Shown: one piece after another, positions 16,450-29,100 of the stretch | Layout of the letters: the number at the start of each line of letters is the position of its first letter | Numbering within the stretch: the first letter of the stretch is position 1 | Assembly (NCBI RefSeq): GCF_029675105.1 | Contig: NZ_JAQQFV010000006.1 | Coordinates: 310,001-374,000, forward strand | Reading direction: 5' to 3' | DNA: 64,000 nucleotides | DNA from: Nocardia anocheti | GTDB taxonomy: Bacteria; Actinomycetota; Actinomycetes; Mycobacteriales; Mycobacteriaceae | Notes under the pieces: model-generated | Seen by the model: the letters and a program-made list of their open reading frames with translations, nothing else | What the model was told of the DNA's origin: nothing | Databases searched by the model: none | Translations under genes and position numbers: made by a program

Positions 16450-16797
16450 CGAACCGAATACGCTTCCTCTCGTCCGCGGGCGCGTGTGTCAGGTGTCGGG
16501 GTTGACGATGGAGGTCGGGAGATAACCGAGTCATAGCTGCAAGGGATGCAACCCCTGGATCGTGGGCACGGCGGAGACGGACTGGCCGGTGCCCGGTTGC
16601 ATGGCGGCGCGCCGGAACGCGGCGATCGTGTCATAGCCGATCGCACTGAATCCGGTCCGCGTGGGCGGATTTCGGGCAGGGTGCCCGAGGTTGGCCGCCT
16701 ACCGCCCGTCCCGTCACCCGGATGGACCCGGGAGTTCCGAGAGTTTTGTGCGGTCGCGCGATGTCACCTGCGGCCGGTAGATGGAAGGCAGTGTGCG

Positions 16798-17100
16798 ATG
16801 ACCAACCCCACTCCGGCGCGCGCGGAAATCGAGCAGCTGGCAGCGCTGGTGGCGACGGTCGCGGCGATGGAACCGGCGCGGATCGCGGTCGAGTTCGACG
16901 GCACCACGGTGTCCTATGCCGATCTCGATGCCCGGCTCACACTGATGGCCGAGCTCACCGGCGGCGCCCTCGATCCCGCATCGCTGGTGCAGGTGGTGCT
17001 CGCCGAGTTGTTCCCGGGCGTGGTCGACGCGGCCGAGGGGACCTTCGGGCAGCTGCTGGACGCCCTGGCCGCCGACACCATGGCCGCGCTGGGCATCGAA
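16798..17100 (+). other. NRPS N-terminal extension resembling the start of an A domain
   Basis: About 100 residues precede the first A domain. Their segment PARIAVEFDGTTVSYADLD mirrors the A1 opening PDRVAVRFGAKTLTYAEFD a hundred residues later. The rest is a short helical region without A-domain motifs. It looks like a truncated duplicate of the A-domain N-terminus. Confidence 0.6.
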
Positions 17101-20100
17101 CCCACGCACACCGCCGCACCGACCCTGGTCGACCGGTTCACCGACCGACTGGCCCGCACCCCGGACCGGGTCGCCGTCCGGTTCGGCGCCAAGACCCTGA
17201 CCTACGCCGAATTCGACGCGCGGGTACGCGTGCTGGCCGCCCGGCTCACAGCCCTCGGGGTGGGGCCCGAGGCGCTGGTCGGGTTGGCGATGCGGCGCGG
17301 CGTGGAGCTGATCGTCGCGGTGCACGCCATCGTGCGCGCGGGTGGCGCCTACGTGCCGCTGAACCCGGATCACCCGGTCGAGCGCCTGCACTACGTCCTC
17401 GAGGTCGCCCGGCCGGTCGTGGTGGTGACCCGCGTCGCCGACGAACCGGACCTGAACGGCGCGCCGGTGCTGCGGACCGACGACATCGACTGGAGCGAGG
17501 AGCCCGGCGAGATCGTCGGGGGCGCGACGGCGGGCAACACCGCCTACGTCATCTTCACCTCGGGGTCCACCGGCAGGCCCAAGGGTGTGGCGGTGACCCA
17601 CGGTGCCATCGTGGCCAACCTGGACTGGCGCCAGCGCCGCTACGGCATGACCGAGACCGATGTCGTCCTGCAGAAGACGCCCTACACCTTCGACGTGTCG
17701 GTGTGGGAACTGTTCTGGCCCTTGCAGACCGGTGCCGAGCTGGTGGTGGCCGAACCCGGTCGTCACGGTGATCCCGCGTACCTGGCGGCGGTGATCGCCG
17801 AGCGGCGGGTCACCGTCACGCACTTCGTCCCGTCCATGCTGGCGGCGTTCGCGGGTGAGCTGGCCGAGTCCGGTGGCGCGGTGGACCTGTCGTCGCTGCG
17901 GCTGGTCTTCGCCTCCGGCGAGGCGCTGCCCGCCGCCACCGCCGCGCGACTGCGCAAGCTCTCGGCGGCCACCCTGCACAATCTCTACGGTCCCACCGAG
18001 GCGGCCGTCGACGTCACCGCGCACGAGGTCACCCCGGCCGACGAGGTGTCGGTGCCGATCGGTGGCCCCGCCGACGACACGGGTCTGCTGGTGCTCGACG
18101 AGAACCTCGACCAGGTGCCCGCCGGGGTCGTGGGCGAGTTGTACCTGTCCGGGATCCAGCTCGCGCGCGGCTACGTGGCGCGCGCGGGTCTGACCGCCGA
18201 CCGGTTCGTGGCCAACCCGTACGGGGTGCCCGGCGAGCGCATGTACCGCACCGGTGACCTGGTGCGGCAGCTGCCCGGCGGGGTCGAGCTGGAATACCTG
18301 GGTCGGACCGATTTCCAGGTGAAACTGCGTGGACTGCGGATCGAGCTCGGGGAGATCGAGGCGGTGTTGGCCGCGCATCCGCGCGTCGGCAATGCCGCGG
18401 TGGTGCTGCACCGGCACGCGGCCGGGGAGGCGCTGGTCGGCTATGTGGTCAGCGTCGACGGCGAACCACTGGACGAGGCCGAACTCGCCGCGCACGCCAA
18501 GGCGTCCATGCCGGAGTACATGGTCCCCGCGCTGCTCGTGCAGCTGGCGGCCATGCCGATCAACGCCAGCGGCAAGCTGGACCGCAAGGCACTTCCGGAA
18601 CCGGACTTCCGCGTCGCGGCCGCCGAGTACCGGGCCCCGCGCACCCCGACCGAGCAGGCCGTCGCCGCGCTGTTCGCCGACCTGCTGGATGTGGAGATCG
18701 TCGGTCTGGACGACGACTTCTTCCGCCTCGGTGGTAACTCGCTGGTCGCCACCCGCGCCATCGCCCGGTTGCAGGCGAGTTCCGGGGTGCGCGTGGATGT
18801 CCGCGACTTCTTCGACAACCCGACCGTCGCGGTGCTGGCCGCGCTCATCGACGGCGGCGTGGCCGACGCGCGACCCGCCCTGGTCGCTGGCCCGCGTCCC
18901 GAGGTGCTGCCGCTCTCGCCCGCCCAGCAGCGCATGTGGTTCCTGAACCGGTTCGACCCGAGCACCGGGGCTTACAACATCCCCATCGCGGTCCGACTCT
19001 CCGGCGCCCTGGACCTGCCCGCCCTGCGCGCGGCCGTCGGCGATGTGATCGCCCGGCACGAGGTCCTGCGCACGGTGTACCCCGAGGTCGACGGAGTGGG
19101 CACCCAGGATGTCCTGACCCCCACCGAAGCCCTCGAGTTGTTTGTCGCCGAGGCAGATTCGACCATCACCGCTGCTGGCGCTGCTGGCGCTGCTGGCGCT
19201 GCTGGCGCTGCTGGCGCTGCTGGCGCTGCTGGCGCTGCTGGCGCTGCTGAGGGGACAGGTCTGTCCCTCAGCAGTGGTGGGCAGGTGGGGTTGTTGGAGC
19301 CGATCGGTGTCGCCGCGCGGGAGCTTCCGGATGCGTTGGCGGCGGTGATTCTGCGGGGCTTCGATGTGACCGTGGCGCCGCCGGTGCGGGCGCGGTTGTT
19401 CGAGGTCGATGGTGATCATGTGCTGGTGCTGGTGGTGCACCACATCGCGGCCGACGGGTGGTCGGCCGGACCGCTGGTGCGCGACACCATGCTCGCGTAC
19501 TCGGCGCGCACGGCGGGCGCCGCGCCGGAGTGGGCGCCGCTGGCCGTGCAGTACGCCGATTACACGCTGTGGCAGCGGGCGGTGCTCGGCGCCGAGGACG
19601 ACGCGGACGCGCGGGCCGGGCGCGAGATCGCGTTCTGGCGGACAGCCCTGGCCGGACTGCCGGACGAGGTGGGCCTGCCGTCGGATCGGCCGCGCCCCGC
19701 CACGGCGTCGATGCGTGGCGCCCGGGTCGACTTCGAGCTCGACACCGGGCTGGTGGCGTCACTGCACACGATCGCGGCCGAGCAGGGCGCGACCCTGTTC
19801 ATGGTGCTGCACGCGGCGCTGTCGGTGCTCGTCGCGCGCCTGTCGGGGAACCCGGATGTGGCGATCGGCAGCCCGGTCGCCGGACGCGGCGCCGCCGAAC
19901 TCGACGACGTGGTCGGCATGTTCGTCAATACCGCCGTGCTGCGGGCCCAGGTCCGGGCGGGGGAGTCGTTCGCCGAGTTACTCACCCGGGTGCGCGCCGA
20001 CGACCTGGCCGCCTTCGACCACACCACCCTGCCCTTCGAGCGCCTGGTCGAGGTGCTCGCGCCGCCGCGCTCGGCCGGACGGCACCCCCTGTTCCAGGTG

Positions 20101-23100
20101 GCGCTGTCGCTGCAGAACCTGCCGCCCACCAGCTTCGAACTGCCCGGCCTGCGCGCCGCCGCCGTCGACCTGCCCTACGACATCGAGAAGTTCGACCTCT
20201 CGGTGACCCTGCGCGAGTCTCCCGCCGCCGGTCTGTCCGGTGAGTTCTCCTACGCCACCGACCTTTTCGACGAGTCCACCGTCGCCGCGATGGCCCGCCG
20301 CTTCACCGGCCTGCTCGCCGCGATCGTCCGCGCCCCGCACACCCCGGTCGCCGACCTGCCCCTGCTGATCGACACCGAACTCACCGAACTCACCAGCCGC
20401 ACCGGCGGCCCGTCGACCCCCGCCCCGCTGCTGCCCGAGGTCCTCGCCCGCGCCGCCGCCGACCCCACCGCGATCGCCCTGCGCGACGGTGACCGCACCC
20501 GCACCTACGGCGAACTCGACGCCACCGCCACCGCCCTGGCCGCCCGCCTCACCGCCGCGGGCATCGGCCCCGGCGATCTCGTCGCCGTCGGCCTCCCGCG
20601 CTCGGCCGACTCGGTCACCGCGGTCTGGGCCGTCGTGAAGTCCGGCGCCGGATTCCTGCCCGTCGACCCCACCTACCCGGCCGACCGCATCACCCATATG
20701 CTCGCGGATTCCGGTGCGGCAGCGGGCATCACGACCTCCGCCGTCCGCCCGGATCTGCCGTCCACCGTGCGCTGGCTGCTGCTGGACGACGCGGAAGGCG
20801 ACACCCCGGCGGCCGCCGGGGCGCGGCGCGCGCTCGATCCGCTGGACCCGGCCTACGTCATCTACACCTCGGGCACCACCGGTCTGCCCAAGGGCGTGGT
20901 GATTCCCCACGGTGCTGTCGCGGCGTATCTGCCGGTGCAGGCCGGGCGGTATGTGGCCGCGAAGGATGCGCGCGTGCTGCACGTGGCCTCGCCGTCGTTC
21001 GACATCTCCGTGGCCGAGCTGCTGCTCACCGTCACCGAGGGCGCGACCATGGTGATCGCCCCGGTCGGCGTGTTCGGTGGGGCGGAGCTGGGGGCGTTGC
21101 TGCGGGCCGAGCGGGTGACCCATGTGGTGATCACGCCGTCCGCCCTGGCGACGGTGCACCCGGACGGCCTCGACGACCTGCGCGTGGTCGTCGTCGGTGG
21201 CGAGGCGTGCCCGCCGGAGCTGGTGGCGCGCTGGACCGCCGCCATCCCGGGGCTGGTGTTCCGCAACGGCTACGGGCCGACCGAGACGACCATCGTCACC
21301 AACATCAGCGAACCGCTCGACGCGGACACCCCCATCACCCTCGGCGCGCCGGTGGAGGGCACCACCGAACTGGTGCTCGACGAGCGGTTGCGGCCGGTAC
21401 CGGTGGGTGTGGTCGGCGAGCTCTACATCGCCGGTCCGCAGCTGGCGCGCGGCTATCATCGCAGGCCGTCGCTGACGGCGGGCCGCTTCGTCACCAATCC
21501 CTACGGTGCGCCCGGTGCGCGGATGTACCGCACCGGCGACACCGTGCGCTGGGTGCGCCGCGACGGCTCCTTCGATCTGGAATACCTGGGGCGCAACGAC
21601 TTCCAGGTGAAGGTGCGGGGCTTCCGGATCGAACTCGGCGAGATCGACGCCGTACTCGCCCGCCACGCCACGGTCGACTTCGCCGCCACCGTCGGACACC
21701 GCACCGAGGCGGGCGCGACCCTGCTGGTGTCGTATGTGGTGCCCGTCGCCGGAGCCACCATCGACACCGCGGGCCTGATCGCGCACACCGCCGATCATCT
21801 GCCCGCGCACATGGTGCCCGCCGCCATCGTGGCCATGGACGCGGTGCCGCTGACCCCGGTCGGCAAGCTCGACCGCGCCGCGCTGCCCGCGCCGATGTTC
21901 GAGGCCGCCGCCTACCGGGCCCCGGAGACCCCGGCCGAGCAGGTGGTCGCCGCCGCGTTCGCCGAGGTCCTCGGCCTGGAGCGGGTCGGCCGCGACGACG
22001 ACTTCTTCGACCTCGGCGGCAACTCGCTGCTCGCCACCCGCCTGATGGCCCGCATCGGCACCGATCTCGACCTCCGCGTCCCGGTCCGGCAGCTCTTCGA
22101 CACCAGCGCGGTGCGCACCCTCGCGGCGGCCGCCGACGCCCTGCGCGGCACCGGTGCCGGGCCCGCGTTGGTCGCCGGGGTCCGGCCCGATCCGCTGCCG
22201 CTCTCGCCCGCCCAGCAGCGCATGTGGTTCCTCAACCGCTTCGATCCCGGCTCGGCCACCGACAACATCCCGATGGCCGTGCGGCTCACCGGAACTCTCG
22301 ATGTGGCCGCCCTACAGCGGGCGATCGTCGACGTCCTGGACCGCCACGAGGTGCTGCGCACCCGCTACCCGGAACGCGACGGACACGCCGTCGCCGACAT
22401 CCTCCCCGCCACCGGCCTGGTGCCCGAGGTCGTCCCGCGGCTCGTCCCCAGCGCCGGTGTGGCCGACGCGGTCCGCGCCTTTGCCGCGACCGGCTTCGAC
22501 CTCACCGTCGACGCCCCGATCCGCGCCGCGCTGATCCGGGTCGTCGCGGAAGATTTGTCAGCGCATACGGATTCGTCCGCACCTCACGGGTCGGCGGAGC
22601 TGTCGCCACTCGGTGGCGCTGTGGCCGAGCGGTCTGGCGGTGACGCGCCATCGTGTGGGGCACCGGCTGTGGTCGGCGGGAACCCTGGGTCGGCGGAGCT
22701 GCCGTCACTCGGCGGCGCTGTGGCCGGGCGATCTGGCGGTGACGCGCCATCGTGTGGGGCACCGGCTGTGGTCAGCGGGAACCCTGGGTCGGCGGGCGGC
22801 ACCATGCGCCCCGCGACATCGGTCGGCGGGCCGGGCGACTCGCCTGCCATGGACTCGACGGGTGCGCGGGGTGGCGAGCCGGAATATGTGCTGGTCATCG
22901 TGCTGCACCACATCGCGGCCGACGGGTTCTCGTTCGGGCCGCTGATCCGGGACGTGCTCACCGCCTACGCGGCGCGCGCGGCCGGTGCCGTGCCGCAGTG
23001 GGCGCCCCTGGCGGTGCAATACGTCGATTACGCGATCTGGCAGCATGCGGTGCTCGGTGACGCCGACGACTCGGAATCACTTGCCGCCCAGCAACTCTCG

Positions 23101-26100
23101 TACTGGCGCGACACCCTCGCCGGAGTGCCGGAACAGCTCGAGCTGCCCACCGACCGCACCCGGCCCTCGGTGGCCTCGCGGCGCGGTGCCACCCACGACA
23201 TCTCGATCGACGCCGAGACCCATCGGGCGTTGGCGGAATTCGCTCGCGCACACGGTGTCACGGTGTTCATGGCCGCGCATGCCGTGTTCGCCGCACTGCT
23301 GGCCCGGCTCTCGGCCACCACCGATATCGCGATCGGCACCCCGGTCTCGGGGCGCGGTGAGCGCGCGCTCGACGACCTCGTCGGCATGTTCGTCAACACC
23401 CTCGTGCTGCGCACCGAGGTCGCCCCGGCGACGCCGTTCACCGACCTGATCGCCCAGGTGCGCGACACGGATCTGGCCGCGTTCGGGCACGCCGACATCC
23501 CGTTCGAGCGGCTCGTCGAGGTCCTCGACCCGGTCCGCTCGACGGCGCGCAACCCGCTGTTCCAGGTGATGCTCTCGCTCAACGAGGCCACCCCCCGCGC
23601 GCTCGCCCTGCCCGGGCTGACCCTCGGCGAGGTGGACCTGTCCACCGGTGTCGCCAAGTTCGACATCGAACTCTCCCTCACCGAGCACCGTGACGACAAC
23701 GGCGCTCCCGCCGGACTGTCCGGCGCCTTCGTCTACGCCACCGACCTGTTCGACGCGGCCACCGTGGCGGGCTTCGCCGCCCGCCTGCACCGCCTGCTCG
23801 CCGCCGTCCTCGCCGACTCCACCCGCCCCATCGGCGACATCGACCTGCTCGACCCCACCGAACACACCACCCTCCTGACCACCTGGAACACCACCCCGAC
23901 CCTCGACACCACCGCCACCCTGGCGGACCTGTTCGCCGAGCAGGTCCGCGCCACCCCCGACGCCACCGCGGTTGTCGTCGACGGCGAGCAGAGTCAGCCT
24001 GCGGCCACCGGGCAGGCTCGAGCGATCACGTCGCTCGGTGGTGCGGACGCCGCGTCGAACTACGCGGTGGTCGACGGCGAGTCGAGGCGCATCGCGGCCG
24101 CCGGGCAGATCCACGCGACCACCTCGCTCCATGGTGCGGACGCCGCGCCGACCTACCCAGTTGTCGTGGACGGCGAGCAGGAGCGGACTGCGGCTGCCGG
24201 TCAGGCCCCCGCGACGACGTCGTTCGATGGTGCAGACGCCACGTTGTCCTACGCCGAGTTCGGCGGTCGTGTCGCGCGGCTGGCGCGGTATCTGATCGAG
24301 CGGGGCGCCGGGCCCGGCGCGCTGGTCGCTGTGGCGATGCGTCGGGGGATCGACCAGCTGGTGGCGGTGCACGCGGTGCTGACCGCGGGCGCCGCGTACG
24401 TGCCCGTCGACCCTGATCATCCGGTCGAGCGGACCGAGTATGTGCTGGCCCGGACGGCACCGGTCTGTGTGCTGACGGTCACCGGAAGTGGTGTGCGGGA
24501 GGCGGATTCGGTCGTCATGATCGACACCCTCGAGCTGTCGGAGGTATCCGGCGACCCGGTCACCGACGCCGACCGGATCCGACCGTTGCGTCCCGAGCAC
24601 CTCGCCTACGTGCTGTTCACCTCCGGCTCCACCGGTCGGCCGAAGGGTGTCGCCGTGCCGCACCGGGCCGTGGTGAACCAGCTGCGGTGGTTGCAGTGCG
24701 AGTACCCACTGGGCGCCGACGACGTGGTGCTGCAGAAGACGCCGTTCACCTTCGACGCCTCGGTGTGGGAACTGCTGTGGCCGTCGCAGGTCGGCGCCCG
24801 GCTGGTGCTGGCCACCGCCGACGGCCACCGCGACCCGGCCTACCTGGCGGACGCCACGGTGCGACACGGCGTGAGCGTGGTGCAGTACGTGCCGTCGGTG
24901 CTCGCCGCCGTGCTCACGGAACCGGCGGCGGCACAGGCCGATTCGCTGCGACTGGTGTTCGCCGGGGGTGAGGCGCTCAACGCCGACCTCGCCCACCGCG
25001 TGCGGGCCACCACCGGCGCGGCCGTGGTCAACCTCTACGGCCCCACCGAGACCGCCATCCAGGTCACCACCCATCGCGTCGGGGACGACCAGGGCGCGGC
25101 GGTGCCCATCGGCACACCGGTCGCCGGAACTCGCGTGTACGTGCTCGATGCGCGGCTGCGGCCGGTTCCCGTCGGGGTGCCGGGCGAACTGTATGTGGCG
25201 GGCGCCCAACTCGCCGACGGCTACCACGGTCGCGCCGAGCTGACCGCCGAACGCTTCGTCGCCGACCCGTTCGGCACCGGCGAACGCCTCTACCGCACCG
25301 GCGACCTCGTCACCTGGCGCACCGGTCCGGACGGTCCCGCCCTGCACTACCTGGGCCGCACCGACTTCCAGGTGAAACTGCGCGGCCTGCGCATCGAACC
25401 CGCCGAGATCGAAGCGGCCCTCGCCACGGTGCCCGGTGTGCGCCGCGTCGCCGTCCTCGTGCGCTCCGACGAAGGGCGGCCCGACCAGCTCGTCGCCTAC
25501 ATCGTCCGGTCCGGCCCGCCCACCGAGACCGAGACGGGAACGGACGGGTCGACCGTCGCCGATCTCGATGCCGCCGTCGCCGCGGTGCTCCCGTCGTACA
25601 TGGTGCCCGGCGCCTACGTCTTCCTCGACGAGCTGCCGGTGAACAGCTCCGGCAAGCTGGACCGCCGCGCCCTGCCCGCGCCCGAGATCCGCGTCATCGA
25701 CTACCGCGAACCCGCCACCGCGACCGAGCGGATCGTGGCCGCCACCTTCGCCGGGGTCCTCGACCTCGACCGTGTCGGCGCCGACGACGACTTCTTCACC
25801 CTCGGCGGCAACTCGCTGCTGGCCACCCAGGTGGCCGCGCGGCTGGGCACCGCCCTCGACGCCAGGGTGCCGGTGCGGGAACTGTTCGAGGCGAGCACTG
25901 TCGAGGGACTCGCGGTGCGTCTGGACGCCCTGCGCGGCACCGGCAGCAGGCGGGGACCGGTGGCCGGGCCACGGCCGCCGCGCATTCCGCTGTCCCCGGC
26001 CCAGCAGCGCATGTGGTTCCTGCACCGTTTCGATCCGGACTCGGCCGCCTACCACATCCCGGTCGCGCTGCGGCTCAGCGGCGAGCTCGACATCGCCGCG

Positions 26101-29100
26101 CTGCGCGGAGCCCTGGGCGACCTCATCGCCCGGCACGAGACCCTGCGCACCACCTACCCCGAATTCGACGGGCAGGCAACGCAACTCGTCGGCGCGCCGT
26201 TCGTCCCCGACCTGGCCGTCACCGAGGTCGACGCCGCCACCGTGCCCGCCGCCATCGCGACCGCGCTGGCCGGGGGATTCGACATCACCAGCGAGGTGCC
26301 GGTGCGCGCGGCACTGCTGCGCGTCGCCCCGGCCGAGCACGTGCTGGTCCTGGTGGTCCATCACATCGCCGCCGACGGTTGGTCGATGGGCCCGCTGACC
26401 CGCGACCTGGTCACCGCCTATGCCGCCCGCGCCGCGGGCGCCACCCCGCAACTGCCCACGCCGACGGTGCACTACGCCGACTACGCGCTGTGGCAGGTCG
26501 AGGGCCTGGGCAGCGCCGACGACCCGGACGCGCCGCTGGCCCGTCAGCTCGACTACTGGACCGACCGCCTGGCCGGGCTGCCCGATGTGCTGACCCTGCC
26601 CGCCGACCGCCGCAGGCCGCTCATCGCCTCCAACCGGGGCGCCACCCTCACCACCACTCTCGACGCCGACCTGCATCGCGGCATCGAGGACCTGGCCCGC
26701 GCCCAGCGCGCCACCCCGTTCATGGTGTTGCACGCCGGACTCGCGGTACTGCTGGCCCGGCTGTCGGCGGGCGCCGACATCGTCGTCGGCACCCCGGTCG
26801 CCGGACGTGGTCATCGCGAACTCGACGACATCGTCGGCATGTTCGTCAACACGCTGGTGCTGCGCGCCCAGGTGCGCTCCGGCGCCCGCTTCAGCGACCT
26901 GCTCGAGCAGGTCCGCACCGGCGACCTGGATGCCTTCGACCATGCCGACGTCCCGTTCGAGAGCCTGGTCGACGCGCTCAATCCCGCCCGCTCGCAGGGC
27001 TATTCGCCGCTGTACCAGGTGTCGCTGGCGCTGCAGAACCAGCGGCGCACCGCCTTCGAACTGCCCGGGCTCACCCTGTCGGGCCTGAGTCTGCCGGACG
27101 CGCCGATCGAGGTGGACCTGGACTTCACCTTCGTCGACCGTTTCGCCGCCGACGGCACCGCCGAGGGACTGGACCTCGAACTGCGCTACGCCACCGACCT
27201 GTTCGACGCCGACACCGTCGCCGACCTGGTCGGCATGCTCGAGCGCGTGCTGCGCGCGGCCGTCGCCGATCCGGGCACCCCGGTCGGCGATCTCGCCCTG
27301 CACGACGCCCCCGGCCACGCCGCGCTGCTCGCGGGCCCGCACGGTGACGTGGAACCCCTCGACCGCGCCCTCGCCGAACTGGGTGTGCGCGCCCCGCTGG
27401 CCGCGCACCTGCTCGACGCCGCGGCCGCCCGCGACCCGCACGCCGTGGCGGCGGTCTTCGAAGGCCGCGAGATCGGGTACGGCGAGCTGGCGGCCAGGGC
27501 CAACCGGTTCGCGCGCAGGCTCATCGAATGCGGTGTCGGCCCGGAAACCCCGGTGGTCGTGGCGGTGCCGCGCGGCATCGACCTGCTCGTGGTGCTGCAC
27601 GGTGTGCTCGCCGCCGGTGGCGTGTACGTGCCGATCGATCCCACCCAGCCCGCCGACCGCATCGGGCATGTCCTAGAGACCGCCGCGCCCCGGCTGGTGG
27701 TGGCCGCCGCGGCCGCCGACCTCGACCACGTCGACTCGAGTATCCGATCCGCCACCGCCTCGGTGCATTTCGCGGCCGCCTCGCGGTCGGGGTTCCCGGT
27801 GCTCACCGTCGCCCAGCTCGAGGACCCCACCCAGCGGCCCGTGCCGGGCACCCCGGTCACCGACGCCGAGCGGCTCGCCCCGCTGCATCCGGAGCACCCG
27901 GCCTATGTGCTGTTCACCTCCGGCTCGACCGGCACCCCCAAGGGCGTGATGGTGTCGCATCGGGCGCTGGTCAACGAATTGTGCTGGCTGCGCGGCGAAT
28001 ACGCGATGACCGCCGCCGACCGGTTCCTCCAGCGCGCCCCGCTGACCTTCGACGTCTCGATCTGGGAACTGCTCGCCCCCGCCCTGCTCGGCGCGCCCCT
28101 GGTGCTGCTGCGGCCCGGCGGTCACCTCGACCTGGCCTACCAGGCCCAGGTGTTGCGCGAACAGCGCGTCACCATCGCCGAGTTCGTGCCCTCGGTGCTG
28201 GCCGCCCTGCTCGCCGAGGGCCTCGGTGACGCGCTGGGTGGGCTTCGGATGCTGCACGCGGGCGGTGAGGAACTGCCCGCGCCGCTGGCGACCGCGCTGC
28301 TCGCCGCGATCCCCGGCGAACTGCACAACACCTACGGTCCGACCGAGGTGACGATCACCAGCACCTTCCAGCAGATCACCGCCCCGGTCGAGCAGACCGA
28401 GCTGCCCATCGGCAGGCCGAGCTGGAATGTGCGCGCCTATGTCCTCGACGAGCGGCTGCATCCGGTGGCCGCCGGGGTCGCGGGTGAGCTGTATCTGGCG
28501 GGCGCCCAGTTGGCCCGGGGCTACCTGGGCAAGCCGGATCTGACGGCGGACCGATTCGTCGCCGACCCGTACGGTCCCGACGGCACCCGCATGTACCGAA
28601 CCGGCGACCTGGTGCGGCGCGACCGTTCGGGAGCCCTGGTCTACCTGGGCCGCAACGACTTCCAGGTCAAGATCCGTGGGCTGCGGATCGAGCTCGGCGA
28701 GATCGAGACCGCGCTCGGCGACGCGCCCGGCGTCACCCACGCGACCGTCCTGCCCGCCACCGACGACGCCGGACGCCAGTGCCTGGTCGCCTACGTCGCC
28801 GGAGACGTGGAACCCCCCGTGGTGCGCGGACACGTCGCGAGCCGGGTGCCCGCGTACATGGTGCCCGCGCACCTGGTGGTGCTCGACACCGTGCCGCTGA
28901 ATTCGGCGGGCAAGCTGGACCGTTCCGCGCTGCCCACCCCGGACCTGTCGGTCACCACCGCCTATGTGGCGCCGCGACCGGGCGCGCAGGCCACGCTCGC
29001 GGACGTGATCGCCGAGCTGCTCGGGGTGGACCGGATCGGCGCCGACGACGACTTCTTCGCCGTCGGCGGCAACTCGCTGCTGGCCATGCGCCTGGTCGCG

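Larger units (their letters stand above)
18880..22150 (+). other. NRPS module 2 (C2-A2-T2), substrate unassigned
   Basis: C2 carries the nine-base repeat insertion. A2 is the outlier: it has TSGTTGLPKG, and SFDISVAELL lacks the usual Trp. Its pocket residues read D-I-A-V-V-G-G-I-V-K, which I cannot match to a known code; the pocket is hydrophobic. Confidence 0.7.
22170..25930 (+). other. NRPS module 3 (C3-A3-T3), predicted glutamine
   Basis: A3 pocket residues read D-A-W-Q-F-G-L-I-Q-K, one change from the code DAWQFGLIDK that I recall for glutamine; glutamate is the main alternative. C3 and A3 each contain a repeat-built insertion of roughly 70-110 residues. Confidence 0.65.
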
